Assembly: GCA_050485685.1 (NCBI GenBank)
Contig: JBJHBW010000002.1
Location: forward strand, 1-64,000
Direction of reading: 5' to 3'
Length of the DNA: 64,000 nucleotides
Origin: JBJHBP01 sp050485685
Lineage (GTDB): Bacteria > Pseudomonadota > Gammaproteobacteria > Steroidobacterales > Rariloculaceae
In this document: positions 45,043-52,581 of the stretch, in pieces
Layout of the letters: each line of letters starts with the position of its first letter
Position numbering within the stretch: the first letter of the stretch is position 1
Position numbers and translations under genes: made by a program
Notes under the pieces: generated by a model
What the model saw: only the letters and a program-made list of their open reading frames with translations
Database searches by the model: none
What the model was told of the DNA's origin: nothing

Positions 45043-46419
45043 ATGAAGATTCTGATTCTCGGCGCAGGGCAGGTGGGCTCAACGGCCGCCTACAGCCTGG
45101 CGCGTGAGGAAGCCAACGACGTCACCATCGTCGACCGCAATGCCGACGTGCTGCGTGAACTGCAGGACCGGCTGGACGTGCGTACCGTGGTCGGCAACGC
45201 CGCGTACCCCAGCGTACTCGAACGCGCCGGTGCCAACGATGCCGACATGATCATCGCGCTGACCAACAGCGACGAAATCAACATGGTCGCATGCCAGATC
45301 GCCTACACGCTGTTCCGCACACCGACCAAGATCGCCCGCATACGCGCCGGCGAGTACACCAAGTACGAAAACCTGTTCGGCCAGCAGGCGCTGCCAGTGG
45401 ACGTGATGATCAGCCCCGAAGAACTGGTCACCGAACATATAGAACAGCTGATTCACCTGCCCGGTGCCCTGCAGGTGCTGGAATTCGCCGACGACCGCAT
45501 ACGCATGGTCGCCGCGCGTGCGCACCGCGGTGGGGCGCTGCTGGGCCAGCCGCTGAGCGAACTGCCGCACCACATTCCCAATGTTGAGTGCCGAGTCGTT
45601 GCGATCTATCGCGGCGGCCGCAACATCAATTCCGATGGCAACACGATCGTGGAAGAAGGCGACGAAGTGTTCTTCATCGCCGCGCGCAACGACGTGCGCT
45701 CGGTGCTCAGCGAGATGCGCAAACTCGACGAACCGGTACGCCGGGTCGTGATCGCCGGTGGCGGCAACATCGGCTTCCGCCTGGCACGCGCGCTGGAAGC
45801 GACGAACAACGTCAAGATCATAGAACGCGGCTACGAGCGCGCCCGGGAAATCTCGGAGCGTCTCGACAAGGCCATCGTGCTGCACGGCGATGCGGCTGAT
45901 GAGGAGATGCTGCTGGAGGAAAACATAGACAGCACCGATGTCTTCGTTGCCGTCACCAATGCCGAAGAGGCCAATATCCTCTCGGCCATGCTCGCCAAAC
46001 GGCTGGGAGCGCACAAGGTCATGGCGCTGATCAACAAACCCGCCTATGCGGAACTGGTCGAAGCCGGCACCATAGACGTCGCGATATCGCCGCAGCAGAT
46101 CACACTGGGTTCGCTGCTCGCGCACGTGCGACGCGGCGATGTAGTCAAGGTTCATGCGTTGCGCCGCGGTGCCGCCGAGGCGATAGAGGCGATAGCGCAT
46201 GGCGATGCACGCGAGTCACGCGTGGTCGGCCGCACCGTGGACCAGATCCGGCTGCCGCGCGGCGCGACCATCAGCGCCATCGTCAGGGGCGAGGAAGTGC
46301 TGATGGCGCATCACGACACTGTCATCCAGGCCGACGATCATGTGATCCTGTTCCTCGCAGACAGACGTCAGATCGACGAGGTTGAGCGCCTGTTCGAAGT
46401 GGGTGTCACCTTCGTCTGA
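45043..46419 (+). CDS. trkA: Trk system potassium uptake regulator TrkA
   Basis: A 458-residue cytoplasmic regulator of Trk K+ channels with two RCK halves. Each has a Rossmann NAD site (MKILILGAGQVGSTAAYSLA and VVIAGGGNIGFRLARALE) and a TrkA-C domain. No trkH/G gene is present in the window. Ile codons before Asp/Glu are ATA in five of six cases. Confidence 0.95.
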   Translation: MKILILGAGQVGSTAAYSLAREEANDVTIVDRNADVLRELQDRLDVRTVVGNAAYPSVLERAGANDADMIIALTNSDEINMVACQIAYTLFRTPTKIARIRAGEYTKYENLFGQQALPVDVMISPEELVTEHIEQLIHLPGALQVLEFADDRIRMVAARAHRGGALLGQPLSELPHHIPNVECRVVAIYRGGRNINSDGNTIVEEGDEVFFIAARNDVRSVLSEMRKLDEPVRRVVIAGGGNIGFRLARALEATNNVKIIERGYERAREISERLDKAIVLHGDAADEEMLLEENIDSTDVFVAVTNAEEANILSAMLAKRLGAHKVMALINKPAYAELVEAGTIDVAISPQQITLGSLLAHVRRGDVVKVHALRRGAAEAIEAIAHGDARESRVVGRTVDQIRLPRGATISAIVRGEEVLMAHHDTVIQADDHVILFLADRRQIDEVERLFEVGVTFV

Positions 46420-46436
46420 TCGGCGACCGGTGGCGC

Positions 46437-46501
46437 TTCCGAAAGTTGGTCCCTGACGTCGCTCCCTGAGGATAGTTCCGGACAGTGTTCCCTGAAGGTA
46501 C
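46437..46501 (+). repeat. five tandem 13-bp repeats in the trkA/TPR spacer
   Basis: Units start at 46437, 46450, 46463, 46476 and 46489. Units 2, 3 and 5 begin TCCCTGA; units 1 and 4 are degenerate (TTCCGAA, TTCCGGA). The last unit supplies the AAGG ribosome binding site of the TPR gene. TGAs at 46454, 46467 and 46493, with the trkA stop at 46417, cover all three frames. Confidence 0.8.
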
Positions 46502-46504
46502 TTC

Positions 46505-46825
46505 ATGAACATGACGGCAAACCTGGAGGCCATGCTGGCGCGCGGGCAGGACAACCCGGCGCTGCGACTTGCGCTGGCAGCACGGTATTTCGATCAGGGT
46601 GACATGACGCGTGCCTGCGAGCACGCCGCCGCCGCGACCAAACAGGACGCCGACTACTCGGCCGCATGGAAACTGCTGGGGCGGGCCCAGGCCGCGGCCG
46701 GGCAGACGGAGGCCGCTGCCGCCACATTCAGACAGGGCATGGCGGTGGCATCACGGCGCGGCGACCAGCAGGCGGCGCGCGAGATGCAGGTATTTCTGAA
46801 GCGCCTTGAGAAGAGCAGTTCATGA
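46505..46825 (+). CDS. small tetratricopeptide-repeat protein
   Basis: A 106-residue cytosolic protein formed by about two and a half TPR units: NPALRLALAARYFDQGDMTRACEHAA, then DYSAAWKLLGRAQAAAGQTEAA and a capping helix ending KRLEK. AAGG lies before the ATG. It is coupled to dtd by an ATGA overlap. Partner unknown. Confidence 0.85.
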   Translation: MNMTANLEAMLARGQDNPALRLALAARYFDQGDMTRACEHAAAATKQDADYSAAWKLLGRAQAAAGQTEAAAATFRQGMAVASRRGDQQAAREMQVFLKRLEKSSS

Positions 46826-47283
46826 TCGGTCTGCTGCAGCGCGTCACCCGCGCCGACGTGACCGTGGACGGCGAGACCATCGCACAGATCGGGCACGGCC
46901 TGCTGGTGCTGGTCGGCGTGGAACGGGGCGACACGCCTGCCGTCGCCGACCGGCTGGCGGAAAGGCTGCTGAACTACCGTGTGTTCGCCGACTCTGAGGG
47001 ACGCATGAACCTGAACGTCGCGGATGCCGGCGGCAGCGTGCTGGCGGTCCCGCAGTTCACCCTGGCGGCGGACACCACGCGTGGCAATCGGCCCGGTTTT
47101 TCCGGTGCCGCGGAGCCGGATTCCGGCCAGCGCCTGTTCCAGCGCCTGCTGGAGAGCCTGTCGACCGGCCCCGTGCCGGTGGCCAGCGGCCGTTTCGGCG
47201 CCGATATGCAGGTGGGGCTGGTCAACAGCGGGCCGGTCACGTTCTGGCTGCGGGTCGCGCCGGCCGGCGAGTCCGACAGGTGA
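46822..47283 (+). CDS. dtd: D-aminoacyl-tRNA deacylase
   Basis: A 153-residue dimeric enzyme that removes D-amino acids from tRNA. It begins MIGLLQRVTRADVTVDGE; catalytic motifs are PQFTLAADTTRGNRPGF (the family usually has SQFTL) and VNSGPVTFWL, with the cross-subunit Gly-cisPro in GPVT. Confidence 0.94.
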   Translation: MIGLLQRVTRADVTVDGETIAQIGHGLLVLVGVERGDTPAVADRLAERLLNYRVFADSEGRMNLNVADAGGSVLAVPQFTLAADTTRGNRPGFSGAAEPDSGQRLFQRLLESLSTGPVPVASGRFGADMQVGLVNSGPVTFWLRVAPAGESDR

Positions 47284-47333
47284 CCCCTGCTTTTCGCGTA
47301 TCATGTGTTTTTTGACCCTTCTGGAGAGTTGAC

Positions 47334-47585
47334 ATGGGACTGGGCGGCATCAGCATCTGGCAGCTGCTAATCGTGCTGCTGATCGTCGTGCTGATCTTCG
47401 GGACCAAGCGTCTGAAGACCATCGGGGGTGACCTGGGCGGAGCATTGAAGAGCTTCCGCAAGGCCATGAACCACGATGACGACGACAAGGACAAGGAAGA
47501 CGGGAACAACGAAACCAAGCGGCTGGAGAGCGAGAAGCCCGACGCCGAGTTCGCTGAACACAAAGACAAGGCCGGCCACGGCTGA
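47334..47585 (+). CDS. tatA: Sec-independent translocase component TatA
   Basis: An 83-residue protein with one N-terminal helix (ISIWQLLIVLLIVVLIFGT), the hinge FGTKRLKTIGGDLGGALKSF and an acidic, charged tail. It multimerises to form the twin-arginine pore. TGGAGAG precedes the ATG; tatB and tatC follow. Confidence 0.96.
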   Translation: MGLGGISIWQLLIVLLIVVLIFGTKRLKTIGGDLGGALKSFRKAMNHDDDDKDKEDGNNETKRLESEKPDAEFAEHKDKAGHG

Positions 47586-47608
47586 AGAGCGAGTGACGGA
47601 CCACTACG

Positions 47609-48076
47609 ATGTTCGACGTCGGATTTGTGGAGCTGCTGGTCATTTTCGTGCTCGGGCTGCTGATTCTGGGCCCGGAGCGGCTTCCGCGCGTGGTCTCGAA
47701 ACTCGGCCGCTGGATAGGCAAGGCACGTCGCACAGCCTCTGACCTGCGACGCCAGCTGGAGCGCGAGATAGAGCTCGAGGAATTCTCGAAGTCCAACCGC
47801 AAACCACCACGGCCGCCACAGCGACCGTCACCATTTCCGCCACCGGATGAAGCACAGGCACAGGGAACCGAAAACGCCGATTCATCTGACTCATATGATT
47901 CATCCGAGCCGTCCGCCGGCAGCATCTGGCCTCCGCAGGATGCACCCTCGGCCGAGAGTCCGGCTTCGACTGCCGATGGCGATACCAAGCCAGACATGAA
48001 CACTGGCAGCGACGCCGGCCACAGTGACGGCATGGACAGCGACCAGCGTGCCGACAACGCCGCAGCCGGGCGATGA
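47609..48076 (+). CDS. tatB: Sec-independent translocase component TatB
   Basis: A 155-residue protein with N-terminal MFDVGFVELLVIFVLGLLIL, the GPERLPRV hinge that identifies TatB, an amphipathic helix and a long Pro/Ser/Asp-rich tail of low conservation. It overlaps tatC by ATGA. Confidence 0.95.
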   Translation: MFDVGFVELLVIFVLGLLILGPERLPRVVSKLGRWIGKARRTASDLRRQLEREIELEEFSKSNRKPPRPPQRPSPFPPPDEAQAQGTENADSSDSYDSSEPSAGSIWPPQDAPSAESPASTADGDTKPDMNTGSDAGHSDGMDSDQRADNAAAGR

Positions 48077-48864
48077 ACACACACGATCCACATCACGAGC
48101 CTGAGCAGCTGGCTGAGGGAACGCTGGTCTCTCACCTCGTTGAGCTGCGCTCCCGACTGATGAAATGCATGCTGGCGGTGGCGGTGATCTTCGTAGCCCT
48201 CGTGCCGTTCGCGCAGCAGACCTACACCGCAATAGCCAATCCGCTGCAGGCGCGGCTGGAAGATGCCGGCTGGTCCATGATCACGATCGACCCGGCGGCA
48301 CCGTTTCTCGTGCCATTCAAGACAACGCTTTTCGTGGCACTGTTTCTGGCCATGCCGGTGGTGCTCTATCAGATCTGGCAGTTCGTTGCTCCCGGCCTGT
48401 ACCGCAACGAACGGCGCTTCGCGTTTCCTCTGCTGGTATCCAGCATTCTGCTGTTCTACGCCGGCATGGCATTCGCCTATTACGTGGTTTTTCCGCTGAT
48501 GTTCGCTTTCTTCATCGCCTTCACGCCGGAAGGCGTGATGATGTACACGGACATCAATTCCTACCTGAGTTTCGTGCTGACAATCTTCTTCGCTTTCGGT
48601 ATCGCGTTTGAGGTGCCGATTGCCACCGTGATCCTGGTATGGAGCGGTCTGACCACCGTGAAAGCCATGTCGCGCGCCAGGCCCTACGTGTTTCTGGGCG
48701 CCTTCGTGATCGGCATGTTCCTCACGCCGCCGGACATGATCTCGCAGACCCTGCTCGCGGTTCCTATCTACATCCTCTACGAGAGCGGCCTGCTGCTGTG
48801 TCGGATCATGCTGCCGGAGAAGGTGGCTGCGGAAACGGCGGAACAGTCGCCTGGCGAGACCTGA
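48073..48864 (+). CDS. tatC: Sec-independent translocase component TatC
   Basis: A 263-residue, six-helix protein that recognises twin-arginine signal peptides. TLVSHLVELRSRLMK is the conserved cytosolic N terminus; FVAPGLYRNERRFAFPL and the Glu in FGIAFEVPIA are family features; RARPYVFLGAFVIGMFLTPPD is typical of helix 5. Confidence 0.97.
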   Translation: MNTHDPHHEPEQLAEGTLVSHLVELRSRLMKCMLAVAVIFVALVPFAQQTYTAIANPLQARLEDAGWSMITIDPAAPFLVPFKTTLFVALFLAMPVVLYQIWQFVAPGLYRNERRFAFPLLVSSILLFYAGMAFAYYVVFPLMFAFFIAFTPEGVMMYTDINSYLSFVLTIFFAFGIAFEVPIATVILVWSGLTTVKAMSRARPYVFLGAFVIGMFLTPPDMISQTLLAVPIYILYESGLLLCRIMLPEKVAAETAEQSPGET

Positions 48865-48890
48865 ACCCGCGCCGGCAGCGCAATGCCGAC

Positions 48891-48915
48891 GGCAATCAGC
48901 GGTCTGGCAATCAGC
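48891..48915 (+). repeat. 10-bp direct repeat before the aminotransferase gene
   Basis: GGCAATCAGC occurs at 48891-48900 and 48906-48915, a 15-bp period, within the 71-bp spacer between tatC and the aminotransferase gene. Confidence 0.6.
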
Positions 48916-48935
48916 ACCACAGGTTACTTATCCTG

Positions 48936-50081
48936 ATGCAGATGGACAGCAAGCTGCCCGGTGTCGGGACAACGATCTTCTCCGTGATGAGCGCGCTTGC
49001 CGAACAGCACGGAGCGATCAACCTTTCGCAGGGGTTCCCCGACTTTCAACCGCCGCCGGAGCTGGTCGAGCGTCTGCACCATCACACGCAACGCGGACGC
49101 AACCAGTATGCGCCGATGGCCGGGGTGCCGGCACTTCGCGAGGCCATTGCCGGGCACCTGAGCGAAACCTGTGAAGTCGCCGCCGATCCGGAGGCCGAGA
49201 TCACGGTGACGGCCGGCGCCACGGAGGCGCTGTTCTGCGCGATACAGGCCGTCGTACATCCCGGCGACGAAGTCATCGTGTTCGATCCGGCCTACGATTC
49301 CTATGAACCGGCAGTGACGCTGGCCAGCGGACACACCGTGCATGTACCGCTGACGCTGCCGGAATTCGCCGTGGACTGGGACCGTGTTGCAGCTGCAATC
49401 AGCGAGCGTACACGGCTGCTGATCATCAACTCACCGCATAATCCCACCGGCGCACTGCTGACGCGTGAGGATCTGGACAGCCTGGCACGCCTGCTGGCGC
49501 CGACGAACTGCATGGTGCTCAGCGATGAAGTCTATGACGGCATGGTCTTCGATGGTCGCCGGCACGCCAGTGTGCTGGCGCATGCGGAGCTGCGTAAGCG
49601 CAGTCTTGCAGTGTTCTCTTTCGGAAAGTCCTGTCATGCCACCGGCTGGAAGACCGGCTACGCGGTGGCACCTGCGCAACTGACCACGGAGCTGCGCAGG
49701 GTGCATCAGTATGTGACGTTCGCGGTCAACACGCCGGTGCAGCATGCGCTGGCCGACCACCTGCGTGAGCATCGTGAGCACTATCGCACGCTCTCCACGT
49801 TCTATCAGGCCAGGCGCGACGAGTTTCGCCGCCTGCTGGCCGGCAGCCGGCTCAGGCTGCTGCCCTCGCATGGCACCTACTTTCAGCTCGCCGATTACAG
49901 TGCGATATCGGATCTCGCCGATACGGAATTTGCGCGCTGGCTCACAGTGGAACACGGTGTGGCGACCATCCCGATCTCGGTCTTTTTCGCTTCGCCACCG
50001 GATACGCGGCTGGTCCGCTTCTGCTTTGCAAAGACGTCAGCAACTCTGAAGCAGGCTGCCGAACGGCTCTGCGCGGTCTGA
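48936..50081 (+). CDS. ybdL: PLP-dependent methionine-type aminotransferase
   Basis: A 381-residue fold-type I aminotransferase. INLSQGFPDFQPPPELV is the substrate-gating N terminus, NQYAPMAGVPALREAI the next block, SPHNPTGALL the pyridine-binding region and SFGKSCHATGWKTGYAVAP contains the PLP lysine. The closest family I know is YbdL, which prefers methionine with keto acids. I chose ATG at 48936 for the conserved N terminus; a longer open frame runs antisense-free through tatC but has no homology. Confidence 0.9.
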   Translation: MQMDSKLPGVGTTIFSVMSALAEQHGAINLSQGFPDFQPPPELVERLHHHTQRGRNQYAPMAGVPALREAIAGHLSETCEVAADPEAEITVTAGATEALFCAIQAVVHPGDEVIVFDPAYDSYEPAVTLASGHTVHVPLTLPEFAVDWDRVAAAISERTRLLIINSPHNPTGALLTREDLDSLARLLAPTNCMVLSDEVYDGMVFDGRRHASVLAHAELRKRSLAVFSFGKSCHATGWKTGYAVAPAQLTTELRRVHQYVTFAVNTPVQHALADHLREHREHYRTLSTFYQARRDEFRRLLAGSRLRLLPSHGTYFQLADYSAISDLADTEFARWLTVEHGVATIPISVFFASPPDTRLVRFCFAKTSATLKQAAERLCAV

Positions 50082-50097
50082 ACAGCCGCCTGCTGCG

Positions 50098-50871
50098 TCA
50101 GTTACGCAGCGATTCGCGCGTGAACAGCTCGGCCACCAGCTGCGCCGTCGCCTCCCGGCCCCCGGCCATGTCCACCGTAGTGACGTAACGTCCATTCACG
50201 ACCACGGCCGGCGCAGACGACACCCGATAGCGACGCGCCAGATCCGCGGCCCGGCGAACGTCCGCCGTGATGCGCGTGGAGTGGAACAGTTCGTCGAAGG
50301 CCTGGGCGGTGACACCGGTTCGGGTGAACAGGGCGCGCAGTTCATCTTCGCTGTCCAGCGCGCGACCGGCGTCCAGCACCTCGCGGTACATGGCAGCGTG
50401 CAGTTCGTCGACCCGGCCCAGCGCGACTGCCGTGTACCAGGCCCGAGCCCACAGCACGCCGGTATCCCCAGCCACCAGCGGAATACGCACCAGGCTGTGG
50501 CGGGCAGTGCGCCCGGCCGGCGGGTAACTTCGCGCCAGATCGGCCTCCAGTGTTCGACAGGGTGTGCAGCCATACGAGAACAGCATCGCGACCTCGACCT
50601 GATCCGGTCCGGACGAGGTGGGCTGGGTCGGCGACAGGCGTCGATAGTGGCGGCTCTGTTGAAACTGCGATGACGCAAGTTCCGCTACATCTGCCGGGAG
50701 TGGCTCTACCTCCTCGGACAGAGGTTCCGCCGGGAATCCGACGGCGTTGCCGGCGTCGGGATCAAGGAACAGATCGGACTCAAGGGCAGGATCCGATTCC
50801 TCGGCCGGCATGCACGCAGCCACCAGGAGCAGCGCTGCCACCGTCATCAGGTAGCGCGTGAATCGCTTCAT
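50098..50871 (-). CDS. DsbA-like thiol:disulfide lipoprotein
   Basis: A 257-residue protein with a lipobox (LLLVAAC at residue 20), an acidic linker and a thioredoxin-fold DsbA domain. The active site is FSYGCTPCRTLE, so CTPC in place of the CPHC of E. coli DsbA, and the cis-Pro loop is SSAPAVVVNGRY. It follows cytochrome c4 in the same order as dsbA in Pseudomonas, so it is probably the resident DsbA here, perhaps acting on c-type cytochrome or pilin cysteines. Confidence 0.85.
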   Translation of the reverse strand: MKRFTRYLMTVAALLLVAACMPAEESDPALESDLFLDPDAGNAVGFPAEPLSEEVEPLPADVAELASSQFQQSRHYRRLSPTQPTSSGPDQVEVAMLFSYGCTPCRTLEADLARSYPPAGRTARHSLVRIPLVAGDTGVLWARAWYTAVALGRVDELHAAMYREVLDAGRALDSEDELRALFTRTGVTAQAFDELFHSTRITADVRRAADLARRYRVSSAPAVVVNGRYVTTVDMAGGREATAQLVAELFTRESLRN

Positions 50872-50919
50872 GGCAATGCCTCCGAGTCAGGTTCGCAAGG
50901 CATCGCGCCTGACGCCCGA

Positions 50920-51594
50920 CTATTGCAGTCCCTGCATGTAACTGGCGACGGCGCGCATTTCGTCTTCGCGCAGCGCTGCAGCGATGTCGCGCATGACCTG
51001 GCCCAGGGCCTGGTCGGAACGTCGCTCACCGGCCGCGTACTGACGCAGCGTGTTGAACGCATAGGTGGCATGCTGGCCGCTGATCACCGGATACGGCGTC
51101 AGCGGATTGCCCTGACCGGAAGGGCCATGGCAGGCGATACAGGCAGCGACACCGCGCTCGGCAATGCCGCCACGGTAGATGCGCTCACCGAGGGAGACGA
51201 GTTCCGGATCCGCACCGCGGGGAACCGGAGTCTGCGCCTCGTAGAAGGCGGCGAGATCGGCAATGTCCTGCTCGGAAAGGCCCACGGCAAACGGCGTCAT
51301 CGTCACTTCTTCGCGTTCACCGGTCTGGAATGCGCGCAGCTGTTGGGCGATATAGCGCGCGTGCTGGCCGGCCAGGCTGGGCCATTCGGCGGCCGGGCTG
51401 TTGCCGTCCGCACCGTGACAGGCCGCGCAGGTGGCGGACTTGTCGCGCCCGGCTTCGACGGAACCGGTGACCGTCGTGGTCTGGGCGAAGAGGTTTGAGG
51501 ACACCAGCATGCAGCCGAATACGGCAAGCATGCCGGCAGCGAACCGTATGGCAGGGCGGCTGCTCGCGCCCGCGTAATCAGTCGTTCCGTGCAC
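50920..51594 (-). CDS. dihaem cytochrome c4
   Basis: A 224-residue periplasmic dihaem cytochrome, a likely electron donor to the terminal oxidase. Two haem sites, CAACHGADG and CIACHGPSG, each sit in a cytochrome c fold, with WPSLAGQHARYIAQQL and VISGQHATYAFNTL as matching halves. The GTG at 51594 gives a signal peptide with a basic region; an ATG at 51531 would leave too short a signal. Confidence 0.93.
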   Translation of the reverse strand: MHGTTDYAGASSRPAIRFAAGMLAVFGCMLVSSNLFAQTTTVTGSVEAGRDKSATCAACHGADGNSPAAEWPSLAGQHARYIAQQLRAFQTGEREEVTMTPFAVGLSEQDIADLAAFYEAQTPVPRGADPELVSLGERIYRGGIAERGVAACIACHGPSGQGNPLTPYPVISGQHATYAFNTLRQYAAGERRSDQALGQVMRDIAAALREDEMRAVASYMQGLQ

Positions 51595-51636
51595 CGATGC
51601 GAATCCCTGTGTACCTTGGCCAGTCAGCGGGCGCCG

Positions 51637-51646
51637 ATTGTACACT
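51637..51646. promoter_or_regulatory. overlapping divergent -10 elements for cytochrome c4 and engB
   Basis: Within ATTGTACACT, the minus strand reads TACAAT (51642-51637) towards cytochrome c4 and the plus strand TACACT (51641-51646) towards engB. For engB TTGGCC (51616-51621) could serve as -35 with a long 19-bp spacer. If both are real, the two promoters cannot be occupied at once. Confidence 0.4.
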
Positions 51647-51682
51647 AATCGACCCCGCCCCAGCAGTGGACACGCCCCCGCC

Positions 51683-52282
51683 ATGCCCGCCGAATTCATG
51701 AAAAGCGCCACCCGCCGGCGAGAGTTTCCGCCCGACAGCGGCCGGGAAGTAGCCTTCGCCGGACGCTCCAATTCCGGCAAGTCCAGCGCCATCAACGCGA
51801 TCCTTGGCACACGCAAGCTGGCCCGCACCAGCAAGACGCCCGGTCGCACGCAGCTGATCAATTTCTTCGCGGTCGGACCGGCACAGCACGAGCAGGAACA
51901 GCGGGTCGTGGATCTGCCCGGTTACGGCTTCGCCCGCGTGCCGCCGGAGGTACAGCGAACCTGGCAGCGCATGCTGGAGGACTACTTTCAATCGCGAGCC
52001 TCGCTGGCCGGGGTGCTGATCACGGTGGACATACGCCGCGGCCTGACGCCGCTGGACCGTGACATGCTGGGCTGGACCCTGCCGCTGGGTGTGCCGGTGG
52101 GCCTGCTGCTGACGAAGGCCGACAAGCTCAGCCGCGGCGCGGCACTCGCCCAGCGCCGTGCCATCGCGGCCGAGGCCGGTGACGAGGTGGCCTCGCTGAC
52201 GCTGTTTTCAGCGCTCAAGGGGCAGGGCGTGCCCGAGGTGCGGGATCAGCTGCAGGCGTGGCTGGGGGGCGTTCAGGCATAA
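51683..52282 (+). CDS. engB: ribosome biogenesis GTPase EngB/YsxC
   Basis: A 199-residue GTPase needed for 50S assembly. G1 GRSNSGKSSAIN, G2 region TPGRTQLINFF, G3 DLPGYG and G4 TKADKLSRG are clear. ATG at 51683 is preferred over upstream in-frame starts. The stop codon overlaps the 3' end of the predicted antisense-strand RNA terminator. The gene order cyt c4-engB-polA is that of Pseudomonas. Confidence 0.95.
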   Translation: MPAEFMKSATRRREFPPDSGREVAFAGRSNSGKSSAINAILGTRKLARTSKTPGRTQLINFFAVGPAQHEQEQRVVDLPGYGFARVPPEVQRTWQRMLEDYFQSRASLAGVLITVDIRRGLTPLDRDMLGWTLPLGVPVGLLLTKADKLSRGAALAQRRAIAAEAGDEVASLTLFSALKGQGVPEVRDQLQAWLGGVQA

Positions 52283-52323
52283 AGAAACCCCGGGTGCGGG
52301 ATTCAGGGGACACACCCGGGGTT
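52279..52323 (-). terminator. intrinsic terminator of the sRNA (and of polA)
   Basis: AACCCCGGGTG (52286-52296) and CACCCGGGGTT (52313-52323) form a perfect 11-bp stem; on the minus strand it is followed by TTTCTTTAT. No T-tract lies on the plus side, so the terminator acts on minus-strand transcripts. Confidence 0.8.
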
Positions 52324-52396
52324 GAGTATCCCGGTTGGGGTTACCGGGAACAGCCCGCTTAGGGAGGATAGCGGGAGGGCATTCGCAAACGCCCTG
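52279..52396 (-). ncRNA. predicted sRNA with four hairpins and C-rich loops (Spot 42/ErsA/sX13 locus)
   Basis: On the minus strand, after the polA stop, a candidate RNA of about 118 nt is made almost wholly of hairpins. H1 (52395-52376) is an 8-bp stem with loop UGCG. H2 (52375-52354): stem CCCGCU, loop AUCCUCCCUA. H3 (52349-52329): stem UCCCGGU, loop AACCCCA. H4 (52323-52286): 11-bp stem, 16-nt loop with UCCCC and UCCCG, then UUUCUUUAU. Loops of H2-H4 expose anti-Shine-Dalgarno C-rich words, as known for the Xanthomonas RNA sX13; Spot 42 and ErsA occupy the same engB/polA gap in other groups. Homology cannot be shown by eye. Confidence 0.72.
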
Positions 52397-52401
52397 ATCA
52401 C

Positions 52402-52429
52402 TTAGGCTAAGACCCTGTCTAAAAGTTCC
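52402..52429 (-). promoter_or_regulatory. sigma-E-like promoter for the sRNA
   Basis: GGAACTT (52429-52423), a perfect RpoE/AlgU -35, is followed after 16 bp by CCTAA (52406-52402), a partial -10. A start at about 52396 would open the RNA at hairpin 1. ErsA in Pseudomonas aeruginosa is also AlgU-dependent. TATTAT near 52500 is an alternative sigma-70 -10 for a longer RNA. Confidence 0.45.
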
Positions 52430-52535
52430 GCGTCGAGGTGCCGGCCAGGGCCACCGTTTCGAACCCGCAGCCGGAGCCTGGCACCATTAGACATAATATT
52501 ACGATTCGGGCTGGCAGGGGGCCAGTCCGACAGGA

Positions 52536-52581
52536 ACTTACTGAACCTGCGTCAGACTGAACGTGCTTCAGACTGATCGGT
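52536..52581 (-). repeat. 16-bp imperfect tandem repeat behind polA
   Basis: TCAGACTGA occurs at 52552-52560 and 52568-52576 (period 16), with a degraded copy at 52536. On the polA strand the units carry TGA at 52570 and 52554. Confidence 0.55.

Noticed and set aside
52430..52490. tRNA-like look: GGTTCGAAAC on one strand, GGTGCC/GGCACC ends and a terminal CCA on the other
   Set aside because: The T-loop-like word is not flanked by a pairing 5-bp stem, no anticodon or D arm can be drawn, and the length is wrong for a tRNA. It is probably just an inverted repeat.
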